DNA of 64,000 nt from Streptomyces sp. Y2F8-2 (GCF_014905555.1 NZ_BNGS01000004.1:248001-312000); one strand, 5' to 3'; counted from the stretch's first letter, positions 16,674 to 25,582 are shown. A program made the numbers and translations. Notes: generated by a model from the sequence alone, not told the origin.

Positions 16674-16690
16674 CTGAGAAGAGGCTGAGA
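16674..16690. promoter_or_regulatory. Tandem CTGAGA repeats, probable response-regulator site
   Basis: CTGAGA occurs at 16674-16679 and again at 16685-16690, an exact 11-base period, the geometry favoured by OmpR/PhoB-family regulators. The pair lies between the small secreted protein gene and the response-regulator gene. It is about 25-30 bases upstream of a GGATAAA element that could be the -10 of the secreted-protein gene. Binding by the adjacent regulator is inference. Confidence 0.5.
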
Positions 16691-16745
16691 GCAGCTCGAC
16701 GCGCGAGCACGGCCACGCCTTCGTACGGTGGAGGGGAGGTCGGCC

Positions 16746-17423
16746 ATGCGAGTGCTGGTGATCGAGGACGTACGGGGACTCGCCGCGGCGATCGCTCACG
16801 GGCTCGCCGAGGAGGGCTTCGTCGCCCGTGTCGTCCACGACGGCGTCGACGGCCTGTGGCGGGCCGTCCACGAGCCGTACGACGTGATCCTGCTCGACCT
16901 CATGCTGCCCGGGATCTCCGGATACGAGGTGCTGAAGCGGCTGCGGGCCGCCAGTGTGTGGACCCCCGTCCTCGTCCTGACCGCGAAGGACGGCGAGTAC
17001 GACGAGGCGGACGCCCTCGACCTCGGCGCCGACGACTACCTGAGCAAGCCGTTCTCGTACGTCGTGCTGGTCGCCCGGCTGCGGGCCCTGCTGCGGCGCG
17101 GGGCGCCCGCCCGGCCCGCCGTGCTCGCGGCCGGCGACCTCGCCCTGGACCCCGCGCGCCGCCACTGCCGCCGCGCGGGCCGGGAGATCACCCTGACCGC
17201 ACGCGAGTTCACGCTGCTGGAGTTCCTGCTCCGGCACCCCGACGAAGTGATCAGCAAGACGGACATCCTCGACCACGTCTGGGACGAGAACTTCGACGGC
17301 GACACGAACATCGTCGAGGTCTACATCGGCTATCTGCGGCGCAAGATCGACGCCCCCTTCGGCCGCCGGACCATCGAGACGGTCCGCGGGGCCGGCTACC
17401 GGCTGCACGCCACCGGGAGGTGA
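16746..17423 (+). CDS. OmpR/PhoB-family response regulator
   Basis: A 225-residue two-component regulator. The receiver domain (about 1-115) has the acidic pair Glu7/Asp8, phospho-acceptor Asp51 in VILLDLMLPG, Thr79 and Lys101 in YLSKPFS. The C-terminal winged helix (about 125-222) ends with GYLRRKIDAPFGRRTIETVRGAGYRL, here cited only as the family's usual finish. The start follows GGGGAGG by five bases. It is immediately followed by its histidine kinase. Adjacent CTGAGA repeats and the divergent secreted-protein gene are candidate targets. Confidence 0.93.
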   Translation: MRVLVIEDVRGLAAAIAHGLAEEGFVARVVHDGVDGLWRAVHEPYDVILLDLMLPGISGYEVLKRLRAASVWTPVLVLTAKDGEYDEADALDLGADDYLSKPFSYVVLVARLRALLRRGAPARPAVLAAGDLALDPARRHCRRAGREITLTAREFTLLEFLLRHPDEVISKTDILDHVWDENFDGDTNIVEVYIGYLRRKIDAPFGRRTIETVRGAGYRLHATGR

Positions 17424-17425
17424 CC

Positions 17426-18793
17426 GTGCGCCTCCCCGTCCCCGCGTGGTGGGCCCGGCGCTCCCTGCGCCTGAGGCTGACCGCCGCGGTGGCCCTGATG
17501 ATTTCGGCGGCCCTGGTCGGCGCGGCCTGTCTGCTCGTCGTCTGGACGCGCATGAGCCTCCTCACCGGCCTCGACCAGACCGCGCTCCAGCGGGCCCAGG
17601 TCGTCGCCGCCGGCGTCGACACCGACAGCCTCGCCCGTGTCCTGCCGGCCTCCGGCAGCGGCGACACCGCCGTGCAGGTCGTCGACGCCCGGCGCGTGGT
17701 GCGCTCCAGCTCCGCCAACCTGGAGGGCCGGCCCGCGCTGTTCACCTTCCACGCGTCCTCCTCCGGCACGGCCCACACGGTGCGTGGACTGCCCCTGAGC
17801 GGAGACGGAACCTGGCGCGTGGTCGCCCTCGAGGCCGGGCACGACGACCCGCTCACCGTGTACGTCGCGGTGCCCACCGCGGCCGTCGACCGGAACCTCG
17901 CCCGGCTCACCGTGGGCCTCGCCATCGCCGTGCCGCCGGCTGTCGCCCTGCTCACCGGTGTCTGCTGGCTGCTCACCGGCCGGGCGCTGCGCCCCGTGGA
18001 GGCCCTGTGCGCCCAGACGGCCGGGATCACCGCCTGCGACCTGGGCCGCCGCCTCGACCCGCCCCCGGCGGAGGACGCCCTGGGCCGGCTGGCGCGGACC
18101 CTCAACGACCTGCTGGCCCGGCTGGACGTCGCCACCCGGCGGCAACGGCAGTTCGTCGCGGACGCCGCGCACGAGCTGCGCTCCCCGCTGAGCAGTCTGC
18201 ACACCCAACTGGAGGTGGCCGTCCGGCATCCCGGCTCGGCCGACTGGGCCACCCGCGGACCCGCCCTCGTCGAGGAGAGCGAGCGGCTGTCCCGGCTGGT
18301 CGACGACCTGGTACGGCTGGCCCGCCTGGACGCCCTGCCCCGGCTGCGCCTGCGCCCCGTGGACCTGGACGAGATCGTCTTCCGTGAGGTCCGCCACGCC
18401 CGCCGACACACCTCTGTGGTCATCGACCAGCGCGCCGTCAGTGCGGCCCGGGTGTACGGCGACGGGGACGCCCTGGCCCGGGTCGTGCGCAATCTGCTCG
18501 ACAACGCCATCCGGTACGCCGTCCGACGGATCGAGGTCAGCCTGGGCGTCCGCGACCGCGCCGCGCACCTGGTGGTCGCCGACGACGGCCCCGGCATCCC
18601 GGTGGCCGACCGCCGACGTGTCTTCGACCGCTTCACCCGCCTGGACGGGGCCCGCGCCCGGGACACCGGAGGAAGCGGCCTCGGCCTCGCGATCGTCCGC
18701 GACCTCGTCGTCGTCCACCACGGCCACATCGGCATCGAGGACAACGCCCCCGGAGCCCGCATCGTGGTCCGCATCCCGGCGACCGACCACTGA
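17426..18793 (+). CDS. Two-component sensor histidine kinase
   Basis: A 455-residue membrane histidine kinase beginning at a GTG two bases after the regulator's stop, with GGGAGG spanning that junction. Two membrane segments (about 20-45 and 158-180) bracket a periplasmic sensor of about 110 residues with no recognised domain. HAMP follows (RALRPVEALCAQTAGI), then the dimerisation helix with His249 in AAHELRSPLSSLHTQL, and ATPase boxes NLLDNAIRYA (N), DDGPGIP (G1) and GGSGLGLAIVRDL (G2). It should phosphorylate the upstream regulator in response to an extracytoplasmic signal. The signal is unknown. Confidence 0.92.
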   Translation: MRLPVPAWWARRSLRLRLTAAVALMISAALVGAACLLVVWTRMSLLTGLDQTALQRAQVVAAGVDTDSLARVLPASGSGDTAVQVVDARRVVRSSSANLEGRPALFTFHASSSGTAHTVRGLPLSGDGTWRVVALEAGHDDPLTVYVAVPTAAVDRNLARLTVGLAIAVPPAVALLTGVCWLLTGRALRPVEALCAQTAGITACDLGRRLDPPPAEDALGRLARTLNDLLARLDVATRRQRQFVADAAHELRSPLSSLHTQLEVAVRHPGSADWATRGPALVEESERLSRLVDDLVRLARLDALPRLRLRPVDLDEIVFREVRHARRHTSVVIDQRAVSAARVYGDGDALARVVRNLLDNAIRYAVRRIEVSLGVRDRAAHLVVADDGPGIPVADRRRVFDRFTRLDGARARDTGGSGLGLAIVRDLVVVHHGHIGIEDNAPGARIVVRIPATDH

Positions 18794-18955
18794 CCGGCCG
18801 GCTGGTCCCCGGTCTCAGGCCGCCGCACGCTCCGGTGCCGGGCGAAGCGCCGCCCGCCCGCTGTGCCTTGTAGACCGTCGACACCCTGGCCACCGCACCC
18901 GTGCCCGAAGCCTGGGACGGTCCTGCGGTGCCATCGCCGCCTGTACCCGATACTT

Positions 18956-18973
18956 CACTGTTTCGTCACAGTG
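18956..18973. promoter_or_regulatory. Inverted repeat CACTGT-N6-ACAGTG upstream of L,D-transpeptidase gene
   Basis: A perfect 6-bp inverted repeat with a 6-base spacer sits about 80 bases upstream of the transpeptidase start. It has the size of a dimeric repressor or activator site. The remaining 261-base gap shows a possible TAGCGT -10 element near 19010 and nothing else clear. Confidence 0.35.
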
Positions 18974-19054
18974 TGAGCGCCACCACAACCGAGCGGCCCC
19001 CATGCCGGTCTAGCGTGCAAAAGACCGCAGAACACGTGGAAGGGAAGGCCCGGC

Positions 19055-19750
19055 ATGGGGGACATACGCAGGCGGGGGGCCGTCGCGCTCGGAATCACGG
19101 GGTTGGTGGCGCCGCTCACGCTCGCGCTCACCAGCGCGCCCGCCGAGGCGGCGAGCTGCACCACGCAGACCGGTCCGTACCAGAAGCAGGTGGAGAAGTT
19201 CCTCGGCCGCCCGGTCGACGGCAGGCAGTCGGCCGCCGACTGCAAGGCCGTCCAGGCCTTCCAGAACAAGCACGGCATCACGCCCGCCATCGGCTACGCC
19301 GGGCCCGTCACCTGGGGGGTGATGGATCTGATGAACAAGCAGAAGGCCGTCGGCAAGAACCCCAACAAGGACGGCAAGTGCCCGGTCAACAAGGGCCGCA
19401 TCGCCTGCGTCAACCTGACGCTCCAGCTCAGCTGGATCCAGGACGGCAGCCGCCTCGTCTACGGACCGGTGCCCGTGCGCACAGGGCGCAAGGGATATGC
19501 GACCCGCACCGGCCTGAAGAAGATCTACTGGCGGAACCTGCACCACGTCTCGACCATCTACAACGTCCCCATGCCCTACAGCCAGTTCTTCGACGGCGGG
19601 CAGGCCTTCCACTCGGTCAACCTGAGCATGTGGAACCCGCCCGGCTCCCACGGCTGCGTCAACATGACCACGGCCGATGCCAAGAAGTACTGGTCGCTGC
19701 TGAAGGTCGGCGACGACGTGTTCGTCTACGGCCGCAAGCCGGGCACCTGA
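19055..19750 (+). CDS. L,D-transpeptidase (YkuD) with peptidoglycan-binding region
   Basis: A 231-residue secreted cell-wall enzyme. The signal peptide ends near SAPAEAAS. A peptidoglycan-binding-like domain (about 35-90, VEKFLGRPVDG, AVQAFQNKHGITPA, GPVTWG) precedes a YkuD catalytic domain with the active-site signature SHGCVNMT (His199, Cys201). It should form or modify 3-3 peptidoglycan crosslinks outside the cell. GGAAGGGAAGG lies just before the ATG. The gene stands alone downstream of the two-component system, which could control it, though no CTGAGA repeat was noticed in its promoter. Confidence 0.9.
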   Translation: MGDIRRRGAVALGITGLVAPLTLALTSAPAEAASCTTQTGPYQKQVEKFLGRPVDGRQSAADCKAVQAFQNKHGITPAIGYAGPVTWGVMDLMNKQKAVGKNPNKDGKCPVNKGRIACVNLTLQLSWIQDGSRLVYGPVPVRTGRKGYATRTGLKKIYWRNLHHVSTIYNVPMPYSQFFDGGQAFHSVNLSMWNPPGSHGCVNMTTADAKKYWSLLKVGDDVFVYGRKPGT

Positions 19751-19781
19751 GACAGGCACCCGGCTCGGCCGCAGCGGTACG

Positions 19782-20984
19782 TCACACCGCCGGAGCGTCC
19801 CCGAAGTCCGGGATCTCCAGGCGGACCCCGCCCCTCAGCGCCGACTGGTGCGCGATGATCCCGGGCAGGGTGTAGCGTGCCGCGACCCAGGCGTTCACGG
19901 ACGGCAGGGTGCGGGAGTTGACGGCCGTCACGAAGTCGTCCACCAGGAAGTGGTGGCTGCCCTCGTGGCCGTTGTGCAGGTTGTCGAACTCCCGCGGCAG
20001 CCGTGAGCGGTCGTGCACCGGTGCCGACCCGGAGGTGAAGGCGGCCCGCAGCTCCGGCGCGATGTGCTGGAGCGAGGGGTCGTCGGGCGACATGGTCGGC
20101 TTGGGCTCGAGGAGCTCAGTGATGTCCTTGACGCCCTTCTTGTCCTGCCACAGGGCCACCGTGGCGAGCTGCTCCATGCTCGCCTCGGTGCCGAAGAACC
20201 TGAAACGCGACTCCCGGATGTGCGAGGGGTAGCCGACCCGGCGGAACTCGTTCGTACGGAACGAGCCGCCGCCCGCCACCTCGAACAGCGCGGTGGCGTT
20301 GGAGAAGTCGTTGTCGAACTGGCTGATCTCCTTGTCGAAGACCCCGTCCCCGCGCTCGTCGCGCACCCCGATCGCGGACACGCTCACCGCGTGCGTCTGC
20401 CAGGCGCCGAGCACACCGCCCACCGAGTGGGTCGGGTAGAGCAGCGGGGGATAGCTGGCGGTCGCCTTCCAGTGCTCGCCGCCGCTGTACTGGTAGGCCT
20501 CGTAGAAGCCGAGGTCCATGTCGTGCACGTAGTCGCCCTCGGCGTAGAACAGCCGCCCGAAGGCGCCCTCCGCGATCCGGTTGCGGGCGTGCACGGTCGC
20601 CGGGTTGTACTGACTGGTCTCACCCATCATGTAGGTCAGCCCGGTCGCCTTGACCGCGTCGATGATCGCCGCGATCTCCTCCGTGGTGATCGCCATGGGG
20701 ACGGCGGAGTACACGTGCTTGCCGGCGTTCAGTCCCTGGACCACCAGGGGGCCGTGCGTCCAGCGCTGGGTGAAGATGGCGACCGCGTCGACCGCCTTGG
20801 ACTCCAGCATGGCCTCGTACGAGGGGAAGGTGCCGGCGAGGCCCTGTGCGGCGGCGAGCTGCTCGGCCCGTTCGGGCAGCAGGTCGGTGACGTAGACGTC
20901 GCTGACGCCGGGATGGGCCTGGAACAGCGTGGCGAACTGGCCGGAGAACTGGCCGGCGCCGACGATGCCGAGCGAGAACGTCAT
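19782..20984 (-). CDS. Gfo/Idh/MocA family oxidoreductase
   Basis: A 400-residue NAD(P)-dependent oxidoreductase. The N-terminal Rossmann motif is GIVGAGQFSGQFA. The usual catalytic EKP motif is replaced by VYSAVPMA, a variant found in some family branches, so standard sugar dehydrogenase chemistry is uncertain. The C-terminal domain contains the GGEHWKATASYPPLLYPTHS region typical of the family. It is the last gene of a four-gene operon, 14 bases after the sugar-binding protein gene, and probably oxidises or epimerises the imported sugar. GAAGGG lies upstream of the chosen ATG; the frame is open further upstream but reads through the preceding gene. Confidence 0.88.
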   Translation of the reverse strand: MTFSLGIVGAGQFSGQFATLFQAHPGVSDVYVTDLLPERAEQLAAAQGLAGTFPSYEAMLESKAVDAVAIFTQRWTHGPLVVQGLNAGKHVYSAVPMAITTEEIAAIIDAVKATGLTYMMGETSQYNPATVHARNRIAEGAFGRLFYAEGDYVHDMDLGFYEAYQYSGGEHWKATASYPPLLYPTHSVGGVLGAWQTHAVSVSAIGVRDERGDGVFDKEISQFDNDFSNATALFEVAGGGSFRTNEFRRVGYPSHIRESRFRFFGTEASMEQLATVALWQDKKGVKDITELLEPKPTMSPDDPSLQHIAPELRAAFTSGSAPVHDRSRLPREFDNLHNGHEGSHHFLVDDFVTAVNSRTLPSVNAWVAARYTLPGIIAHQSALRGGVRLEIPDFGDAPAV

Positions 20985-20998
20985 GAAATGCGTGCCCT

Positions 20999-22339
20999 TC
21001 ACTGGGAGAGGATCAGGTTGATCTGGCTGTTGGTCTTGTCGAGGCCGCTCACCGCGGCGCCGTTGTAGACGTCCTGCATGGCGGGGTGCATGAGCGCGTA
21101 CACGTCCGCCGCGTAGTTGGTGATCGGGTAGGTGAAGGTGGTGAAGTCCCGCTTGTCGGCGACCGGCTTGGTGAACGCCGTGACGTCGATGCCCTTCTTC
21201 TTGTAGGCCGCGACGGCGGCCCGGGTCCCGTCGGGTGTGGCGGGGAAGACGATGCCGTAGCTGCCCACCGTCTTCTGGCATGCGTCGGAGGACAGGTACT
21301 TCACCCACTTCAGGGCGCCCTGCTTGTTGTGGGCGTTCTTGGTGACGGAGTCGGCGAGGCCGTTCATCATGGTGGACCGCCTGCCGGTGGGGCCGACGGG
21401 GGTGAAGGCGGTGCCGATCTTCAGGTTCTTGTATCCGTAGTACGTCGAGATCATCCAGGCGCCGTCGAAGGCCATCGCGGCCTTGCCGGAGGCCAGTTGC
21501 GCGTTGGCCGGGTTGGCGCCCTCGCTGTAGTCCGTCTGCGGCGCCAGGTAGCCCTTCTCCGCCAGGCCGAAGTACCACTTGACGACCGACTGGAAGGTCT
21601 TGCTGTCGTACTGGTACTTGGTGCTCCACCGCTCCTTGTCGGTGTAGTGCCAGCCGGCGGAGCCGGTGAAGGGGCTCCATGTCGTCTGGCCGTCGCCGTC
21701 GCCGGCGCCTCCACTGGCGAGCCCGTACACCTTGACGTGGTGCTTGTCGAAGCCGGGCTCGTCGCCGCGCTTGCCGTTCCGGTCGATGGTGAGGTGGGCG
21801 ACGGTCTTCTCGAAGGTGCCGCCGTCCTTCGGGTTCCAGCTCAGATTGTTGATCTGCTCGGGGGTGAGTCCGGCAGCCGTGGCCATCTTCTGGTTGTAGA
21901 AGAGGGCGACGGTGTCCCAGTCCTTCGGAGCGCCGTAGCGGTGGCCGTCCTGGGCGATCCAGTTGTCGGCGAGCCCCTTCTGGTAGTCGGCGGGGTTGAT
22001 GCCGAGGTCGTCGAGCGGCTCCAGCACCTTCAGATCGGCGAACTGGCCGAACTTCTGGATGTGGTCGGTGAACACGTCCGGCTGGGTGCCCGCGATGAAG
22101 CTCGCGGTCAGCTTGGTCCAGTAGTCGCCCCAGCCCATCTGCGTGATGCTGACCTTCAGGCCCGGGTTCTCCTTCTCGAAGTCCGTGGCGCAGGCCTGGT
22201 AGGCGGGCAGCTGGTTGGCGTCCCACAGCCAGTACGTCACCGTGTTCCCGGGCGACCCGGCGGCGCCGCCCTGGGCGCATCCGCTGACCAGGGACAGGGC
22301 CAGCGCACCGGCCAACGCCACGACCGTACGAATTCGCAT
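20999..22339 (-). CDS. Sugar ABC transporter substrate-binding lipoprotein
   Basis: A 446-residue family-1 extracellular solute-binding protein. The lipobox LVSGC places the lipidated Cys at residue 21. The mature protein has the expected two-lobe features (TYWLWDANQLPAYQACATDF, GTQPDVFTDHIQKFGQF, AAMAFDGAWMIS near the hinge). It would deliver a carbohydrate to the two permeases encoded just upstream. Its position after both permease genes is the reverse of the common order. The 10-base gap to the permease and 14-base gap to the oxidoreductase indicate one transcript. The substrate is unknown. Confidence 0.92.
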   Translation of the reverse strand: MRIRTVVALAGALALSLVSGCAQGGAAGSPGNTVTYWLWDANQLPAYQACATDFEKENPGLKVSITQMGWGDYWTKLTASFIAGTQPDVFTDHIQKFGQFADLKVLEPLDDLGINPADYQKGLADNWIAQDGHRYGAPKDWDTVALFYNQKMATAAGLTPEQINNLSWNPKDGGTFEKTVAHLTIDRNGKRGDEPGFDKHHVKVYGLASGGAGDGDGQTTWSPFTGSAGWHYTDKERWSTKYQYDSKTFQSVVKWYFGLAEKGYLAPQTDYSEGANPANAQLASGKAAMAFDGAWMISTYYGYKNLKIGTAFTPVGPTGRRSTMMNGLADSVTKNAHNKQGALKWVKYLSSDACQKTVGSYGIVFPATPDGTRAAVAAYKKKGIDVTAFTKPVADKRDFTTFTYPITNYAADVYALMHPAMQDVYNGAAVSGLDKTNSQINLILSQ

Positions 22340-22349
22340 ATCGGTTCCC

Positions 22350-23267
22350 TCACTTGATCCCGGTGAAGCCGATGGAGCCGACGATGCGGCGTGCGAAGCA
22401 GCCGAAGAGCACGAGCATCGGGAGCGCCGCGATGAGGGTCGCCGCCATCAGTCCGGACCAGTCGTAACCCGTCTGCGGGGTCTGCGCCCGGAAGATCGCC
22501 AGTGCCACGGTGAGCACACGGGAGCTGTCGCTGTAGGACACCATCAGCGGCCAGAAGTAGTCGTTCCACGAGGTGATGTACGTCAGCACGCCGAGGGTGA
22601 GGATGGGGGTGACCGCCATCGGCAGCATCACCCGGAAGAAGATCCTGACCTTGCTCGCGCCGTCCAGCAGGGCGGCCTCCTCCACCTCGCGGGGGACGTT
22701 CATGAAGAACTGCCGTAGGAAGAACACCGCGAACGGCGTCATGAACATCGTCGGCAGCGCGATGCCCAACAGGGTGTCCACCAGGTGGAGTTGCTTGATG
22801 AGCACGAAGTTCGGCAGCAGCGTGAAGATGGCCGGCACCATCAGCCCCGCGAGGAACAGCCCGAACACCTTGTCCCGGCCGCGCCACCTCAGCCGTGCGA
22901 AGGCGTAGGCGGCCATGGCGGAGAAGAACACCTGGCAGACGGTGATCAGGGTGGAGACGATCACCGAGTTGAGCAGATAGCGCCAGAACCTCAGCCCGCC
23001 GCCCGCGCCGCCCTGGGCGATGGCCTCCTTCGTCGACTGCAGACCCAGGGCCCGCTCGAAGCCACCGGCCGTCAGGCCGGTGGGCAGGGGGTCGCCGGGG
23101 TGCGCGGCGAGTGAGGTGTTGGTGGACAGGGCCGTCCTGAGAATCCAGTAGAACGGCAGCAACGTCACGAGCACGATCGCGCCCATGACCGCCCAGGCGG
23201 CGATCCGGCCGAGGGAGAGCCGGCGCCTCGCGGGTATCGCGGTCGTCGTGGTGGCCACGGCAGCCAT
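22350..23267 (-). CDS. Carbohydrate ABC transporter permease (MalG type)
   Basis: A six-span inner-membrane permease of 305 residues. The EAA loop (EEAALLDGASKVRIFFRVMLP), which docks the ATPase, lies in the second half. ATG 23267 has AAGGGAG at good spacing; a GTG at 23276 would add three residues but sits too close to that site. It starts 19 bases after the stop of the partner permease and belongs to the same operon. There is no ATPase gene in the operon. Confidence 0.92.
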   Translation of the reverse strand: MAAVATTTTAIPARRRLSLGRIAAWAVMGAIVLVTLLPFYWILRTALSTNTSLAAHPGDPLPTGLTAGGFERALGLQSTKEAIAQGGAGGGLRFWRYLLNSVIVSTLITVCQVFFSAMAAYAFARLRWRGRDKVFGLFLAGLMVPAIFTLLPNFVLIKQLHLVDTLLGIALPTMFMTPFAVFFLRQFFMNVPREVEEAALLDGASKVRIFFRVMLPMAVTPILTLGVLTYITSWNDYFWPLMVSYSDSSRVLTVALAIFRAQTPQTGYDWSGLMAATLIAALPMLVLFGCFARRIVGSIGFTGIK

Positions 23268-23286
23268 GTCGGTCACTCCCTTGAAG

Positions 23287-24252
23287 TCAGCCGAGGTCGG
23301 TCTGGCCGGCCCGGGTGAGGCGGTACTGGACGAACGTGATCGCGGTCAGCACGACGAGCAGGGCCACCGACATCGCGGACGCGTAGCCGAACTGGAAGCG
23401 GCCGAACGCGGCGCCGTAGATGTAGTACTGGAGCACGTTGGTGGCGTTCGCCGGGCCGCCCTGGGTGGTCACGGCGACCGTGTCGAAGACCTGGAACGAG
23501 CCGATCACCGTCATGATCAGGACGACCGCCAGTACCGGTCGCAGCAGCGGCAGCGTGATCCGCCAGAACATCCGCCACTCGCCGGCGCCGTCCACCCTGG
23601 CCGCCTCGTACATGTCGCCCGGGATCGCCTGGAGGCCCGCGAACAGCAGCAGCGCCGTGTAGCCGACGTGCCGCCACACGTTGATCAGCGCGATCGTGGG
23701 GATGGCCCACGACTTGTCGGCGAGGAACGGGATGTGGTCGAAGCCGAGCGCCCCGATGATCTGGTTGCCGATGCCGAGCTGGGTGTCGAGGACCCACAGC
23801 CAGACGACGCCCGCGACGACGTTGGACATCAGATACGGCGTCAGCACGATCCCGCGCAGCAGCGCCGACTGCGACAGCCGTTGCAGCAGCACGGCGATGG
23901 CGAGCGCGGAGACGGTCTGCACCCCGATGTTGATCACCACGTACTCGACGGTGACCTTCAGCGAGCCCCAGAAGATCGGGTCGTGCACCATGCGGACGTA
24001 GTTGTCCAGGCCGACCCACTCGGCCGGGGTGAGCAGGTTGAAGCGGGTGAAGCTCAGATAGACGCCCCGCAGCGTGGGCCACAGCAGGAAGACCAGGAAC
24101 CCCAGCAAGGCCGGGGCCAGGAAGAGGGCGGCGAGCGGCCCGTCGCCGCTGCCCTCACGTGCTCGGGCGGTACGGACCCCTGTGGCGGTCCCCCTTCCCG
24201 CGGCGCCGCGCAGCGGCAGTCGCGAGGGAGGGCTGCTGGAGGCGACGGTCAT
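23287..24252 (-). CDS. Sugar ABC transporter permease (MalF/UgpA type)
   Basis: A 321-residue permease with an Arg/Gly-rich cytoplasmic N-terminus followed by six membrane segments. Its EAA loop is MYEAARVDGAGEWRMFWRITLP. ATG 24252 is preceded by GAGGAGGG; the frame is open further upstream, but that region is the promoter shared with the divergent ROK gene. It is the first gene of the operon permease-permease-binding protein-oxidoreductase, so regulation of the operon should act just upstream of it. Confidence 0.92.
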   Translation of the reverse strand: MTVASSSPPSRLPLRGAAGRGTATGVRTARAREGSGDGPLAALFLAPALLGFLVFLLWPTLRGVYLSFTRFNLLTPAEWVGLDNYVRMVHDPIFWGSLKVTVEYVVINIGVQTVSALAIAVLLQRLSQSALLRGIVLTPYLMSNVVAGVVWLWVLDTQLGIGNQIIGALGFDHIPFLADKSWAIPTIALINVWRHVGYTALLLFAGLQAIPGDMYEAARVDGAGEWRMFWRITLPLLRPVLAVVLIMTVIGSFQVFDTVAVTTQGGPANATNVLQYYIYGAAFGRFQFGYASAMSVALLVVLTAITFVQYRLTRAGQTDLG

Positions 24253-24291
24253 CGGTGACCCTCCTCGTCGGCGGCTCGTCCTCGATGGGCA

Positions 24292-24400
24292 CTTACTTTT
24301 GGTGCGAAACAATCCTCGCGTCAAGACCCGCGCACGGATCCTTTGAGATGGCACTGCGCGGCGTAGAGTGCCTGTAATTAATTCCACTGCAAAAGAAATC
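24292..24400. promoter_or_regulatory. AT-rich divergent promoter region of sugar locus A
   Basis: Between the permease operon and the ROK gene lies an unusually AT-rich patch for this genome. It contains an imperfect palindrome TTTTGGTGCGAAA near 24296-24308 and a perfect AATTAATT at 24376-24383, next to CACTGCAAAAGAAATC. These are the best candidate operator elements for the divergent ROK regulator. Exact promoter elements could not be fixed. Confidence 0.4.
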
Positions 24401-24418
24401 TTGTGGGAGTCTGGTCGC

Positions 24419-25579
24419 ATGACCGCACGTGCCGCCAGCTGGCTGCCGCTGAGTGCCGGCGAGCGTGCCGTGGCGATCGAGGTTCTCGTCCACGGGCCGC
24501 TCTCGCGCGCCGACCTCGCGCGACGGCTCGACCTCTCGGCCGGCAGCCTCACCCGGCTCACCAAGCCGCTCATCGAGTCGGGTCTGCTGATCGAGGTCGC
24601 CGACGGGGGCGGTTCGGCCGAGGGCCGCCAGGGCCGCCCCTCGCAGCCCCTCGACGTCGTCGCCGAGTCCCGGACGTTCCTCGGATTCAAGATCACCGAA
24701 GAGATGGTCTACGGCGTGGTCACCACGCTCAGAAGCGACATCGTGGCCCGCCTGGACCGCCCGCTCACCAGCCACGACCCCGTCCATGTGGCTGCGCTGC
24801 TGGCGGAGATGACCGGCGTGCTCACCGCCGAGTTCCCGACGGCGGCGGGCATCGGCATCGGCGTCGGCGGACTCGTCCAGGATCGCGCCGTGGTCGGCGA
24901 GTCCGCCTTCCTGCACTGGCGCGAGGTGCCGCTGGCCCGGCTGGTGGAGGAGTGCACCGGGCTCCCGGTGGTCGTCGAGAACGACGTCGCCGCGTTCGTC
25001 GAGGCCGAGACCTGGTTCGGGGCGGGTCGCGGTCTGGAGCGCTTCGTCGTCCTCACCATCGGCGCCGGCATCGGTTACGGCCTCGTCCTGGGCGGCAAGC
25101 GGGTGCCCTACGCCGAGGAGGACCGCGGCTTCGGGCGGCACTGGATCATCAACCCGAACGGGCCGCTCACCCCGTCCGGCGAGCGCGGCAGCGCGGTCTC
25201 GCTGCTCACCATCCCCAGCATCCGCTACCAGATCCGGGCCGCCACCGGCAGCGACAAGACGTACGAGGAGATCCTCGGGCTCGCCGCCGCCGGCGAGCCG
25301 ATGTGCTCCCGCGTCGTCGACGAGGCCGCGCGGGCCCTCGGCACGCTGGTCGCCCAGATCTCCAACTTCGCGATGCCGCAGAAGATCCTGCTGGCCGGGG
25401 AGGGGGTGGGGTTGATGGACGTGGCGGGGAAGACGGTGGAGGAGACCATCCGCGCCCAGCGGCACCCGCTGGCCGCTCCGGTGGGACTGGAGACCAAGGT
25501 CTCCGACTTCCACGACTGGGCGCGCGGAGCGGCGGTGCTGGCGATCCAGGTGCTCGTGCTGGGTGTCATCGACGGATGA
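24419..25579 (+). CDS. ROK-family transcriptional repressor (sugar locus A)
   Basis: A 386-residue ROK protein. An N-terminal winged helix (about 15-75, LSRADLARRLDLSAGSLTRLTKPLI) precedes a sugar-kinase-like domain (GIGIGVGGLVQ, VVVENDVAAFVEAE, LTIGAGIGYGLVLGG). The cysteine-rich zinc motif of many ROK proteins is absent; the equivalent stretch reads RGFGRHWIINPNGPLTPSGE, with no cysteine. ATG 24419 has GGGAG eight bases upstream; a GTG at 24368 is less likely because it lies in the putative operator. It is divergent from the permease operon, which it probably represses until the imported sugar binds. Confidence 0.9.
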   Translation: MTARAASWLPLSAGERAVAIEVLVHGPLSRADLARRLDLSAGSLTRLTKPLIESGLLIEVADGGGSAEGRQGRPSQPLDVVAESRTFLGFKITEEMVYGVVTTLRSDIVARLDRPLTSHDPVHVAALLAEMTGVLTAEFPTAAGIGIGVGGLVQDRAVVGESAFLHWREVPLARLVEECTGLPVVVENDVAAFVEAETWFGAGRGLERFVVLTIGAGIGYGLVLGGKRVPYAEEDRGFGRHWIINPNGPLTPSGERGSAVSLLTIPSIRYQIRAATGSDKTYEEILGLAAAGEPMCSRVVDEAARALGTLVAQISNFAMPQKILLAGEGVGLMDVAGKTVEETIRAQRHPLAAPVGLETKVSDFHDWARGAAVLAIQVLVLGVIDG

Positions 25580-25582
25580 CGT

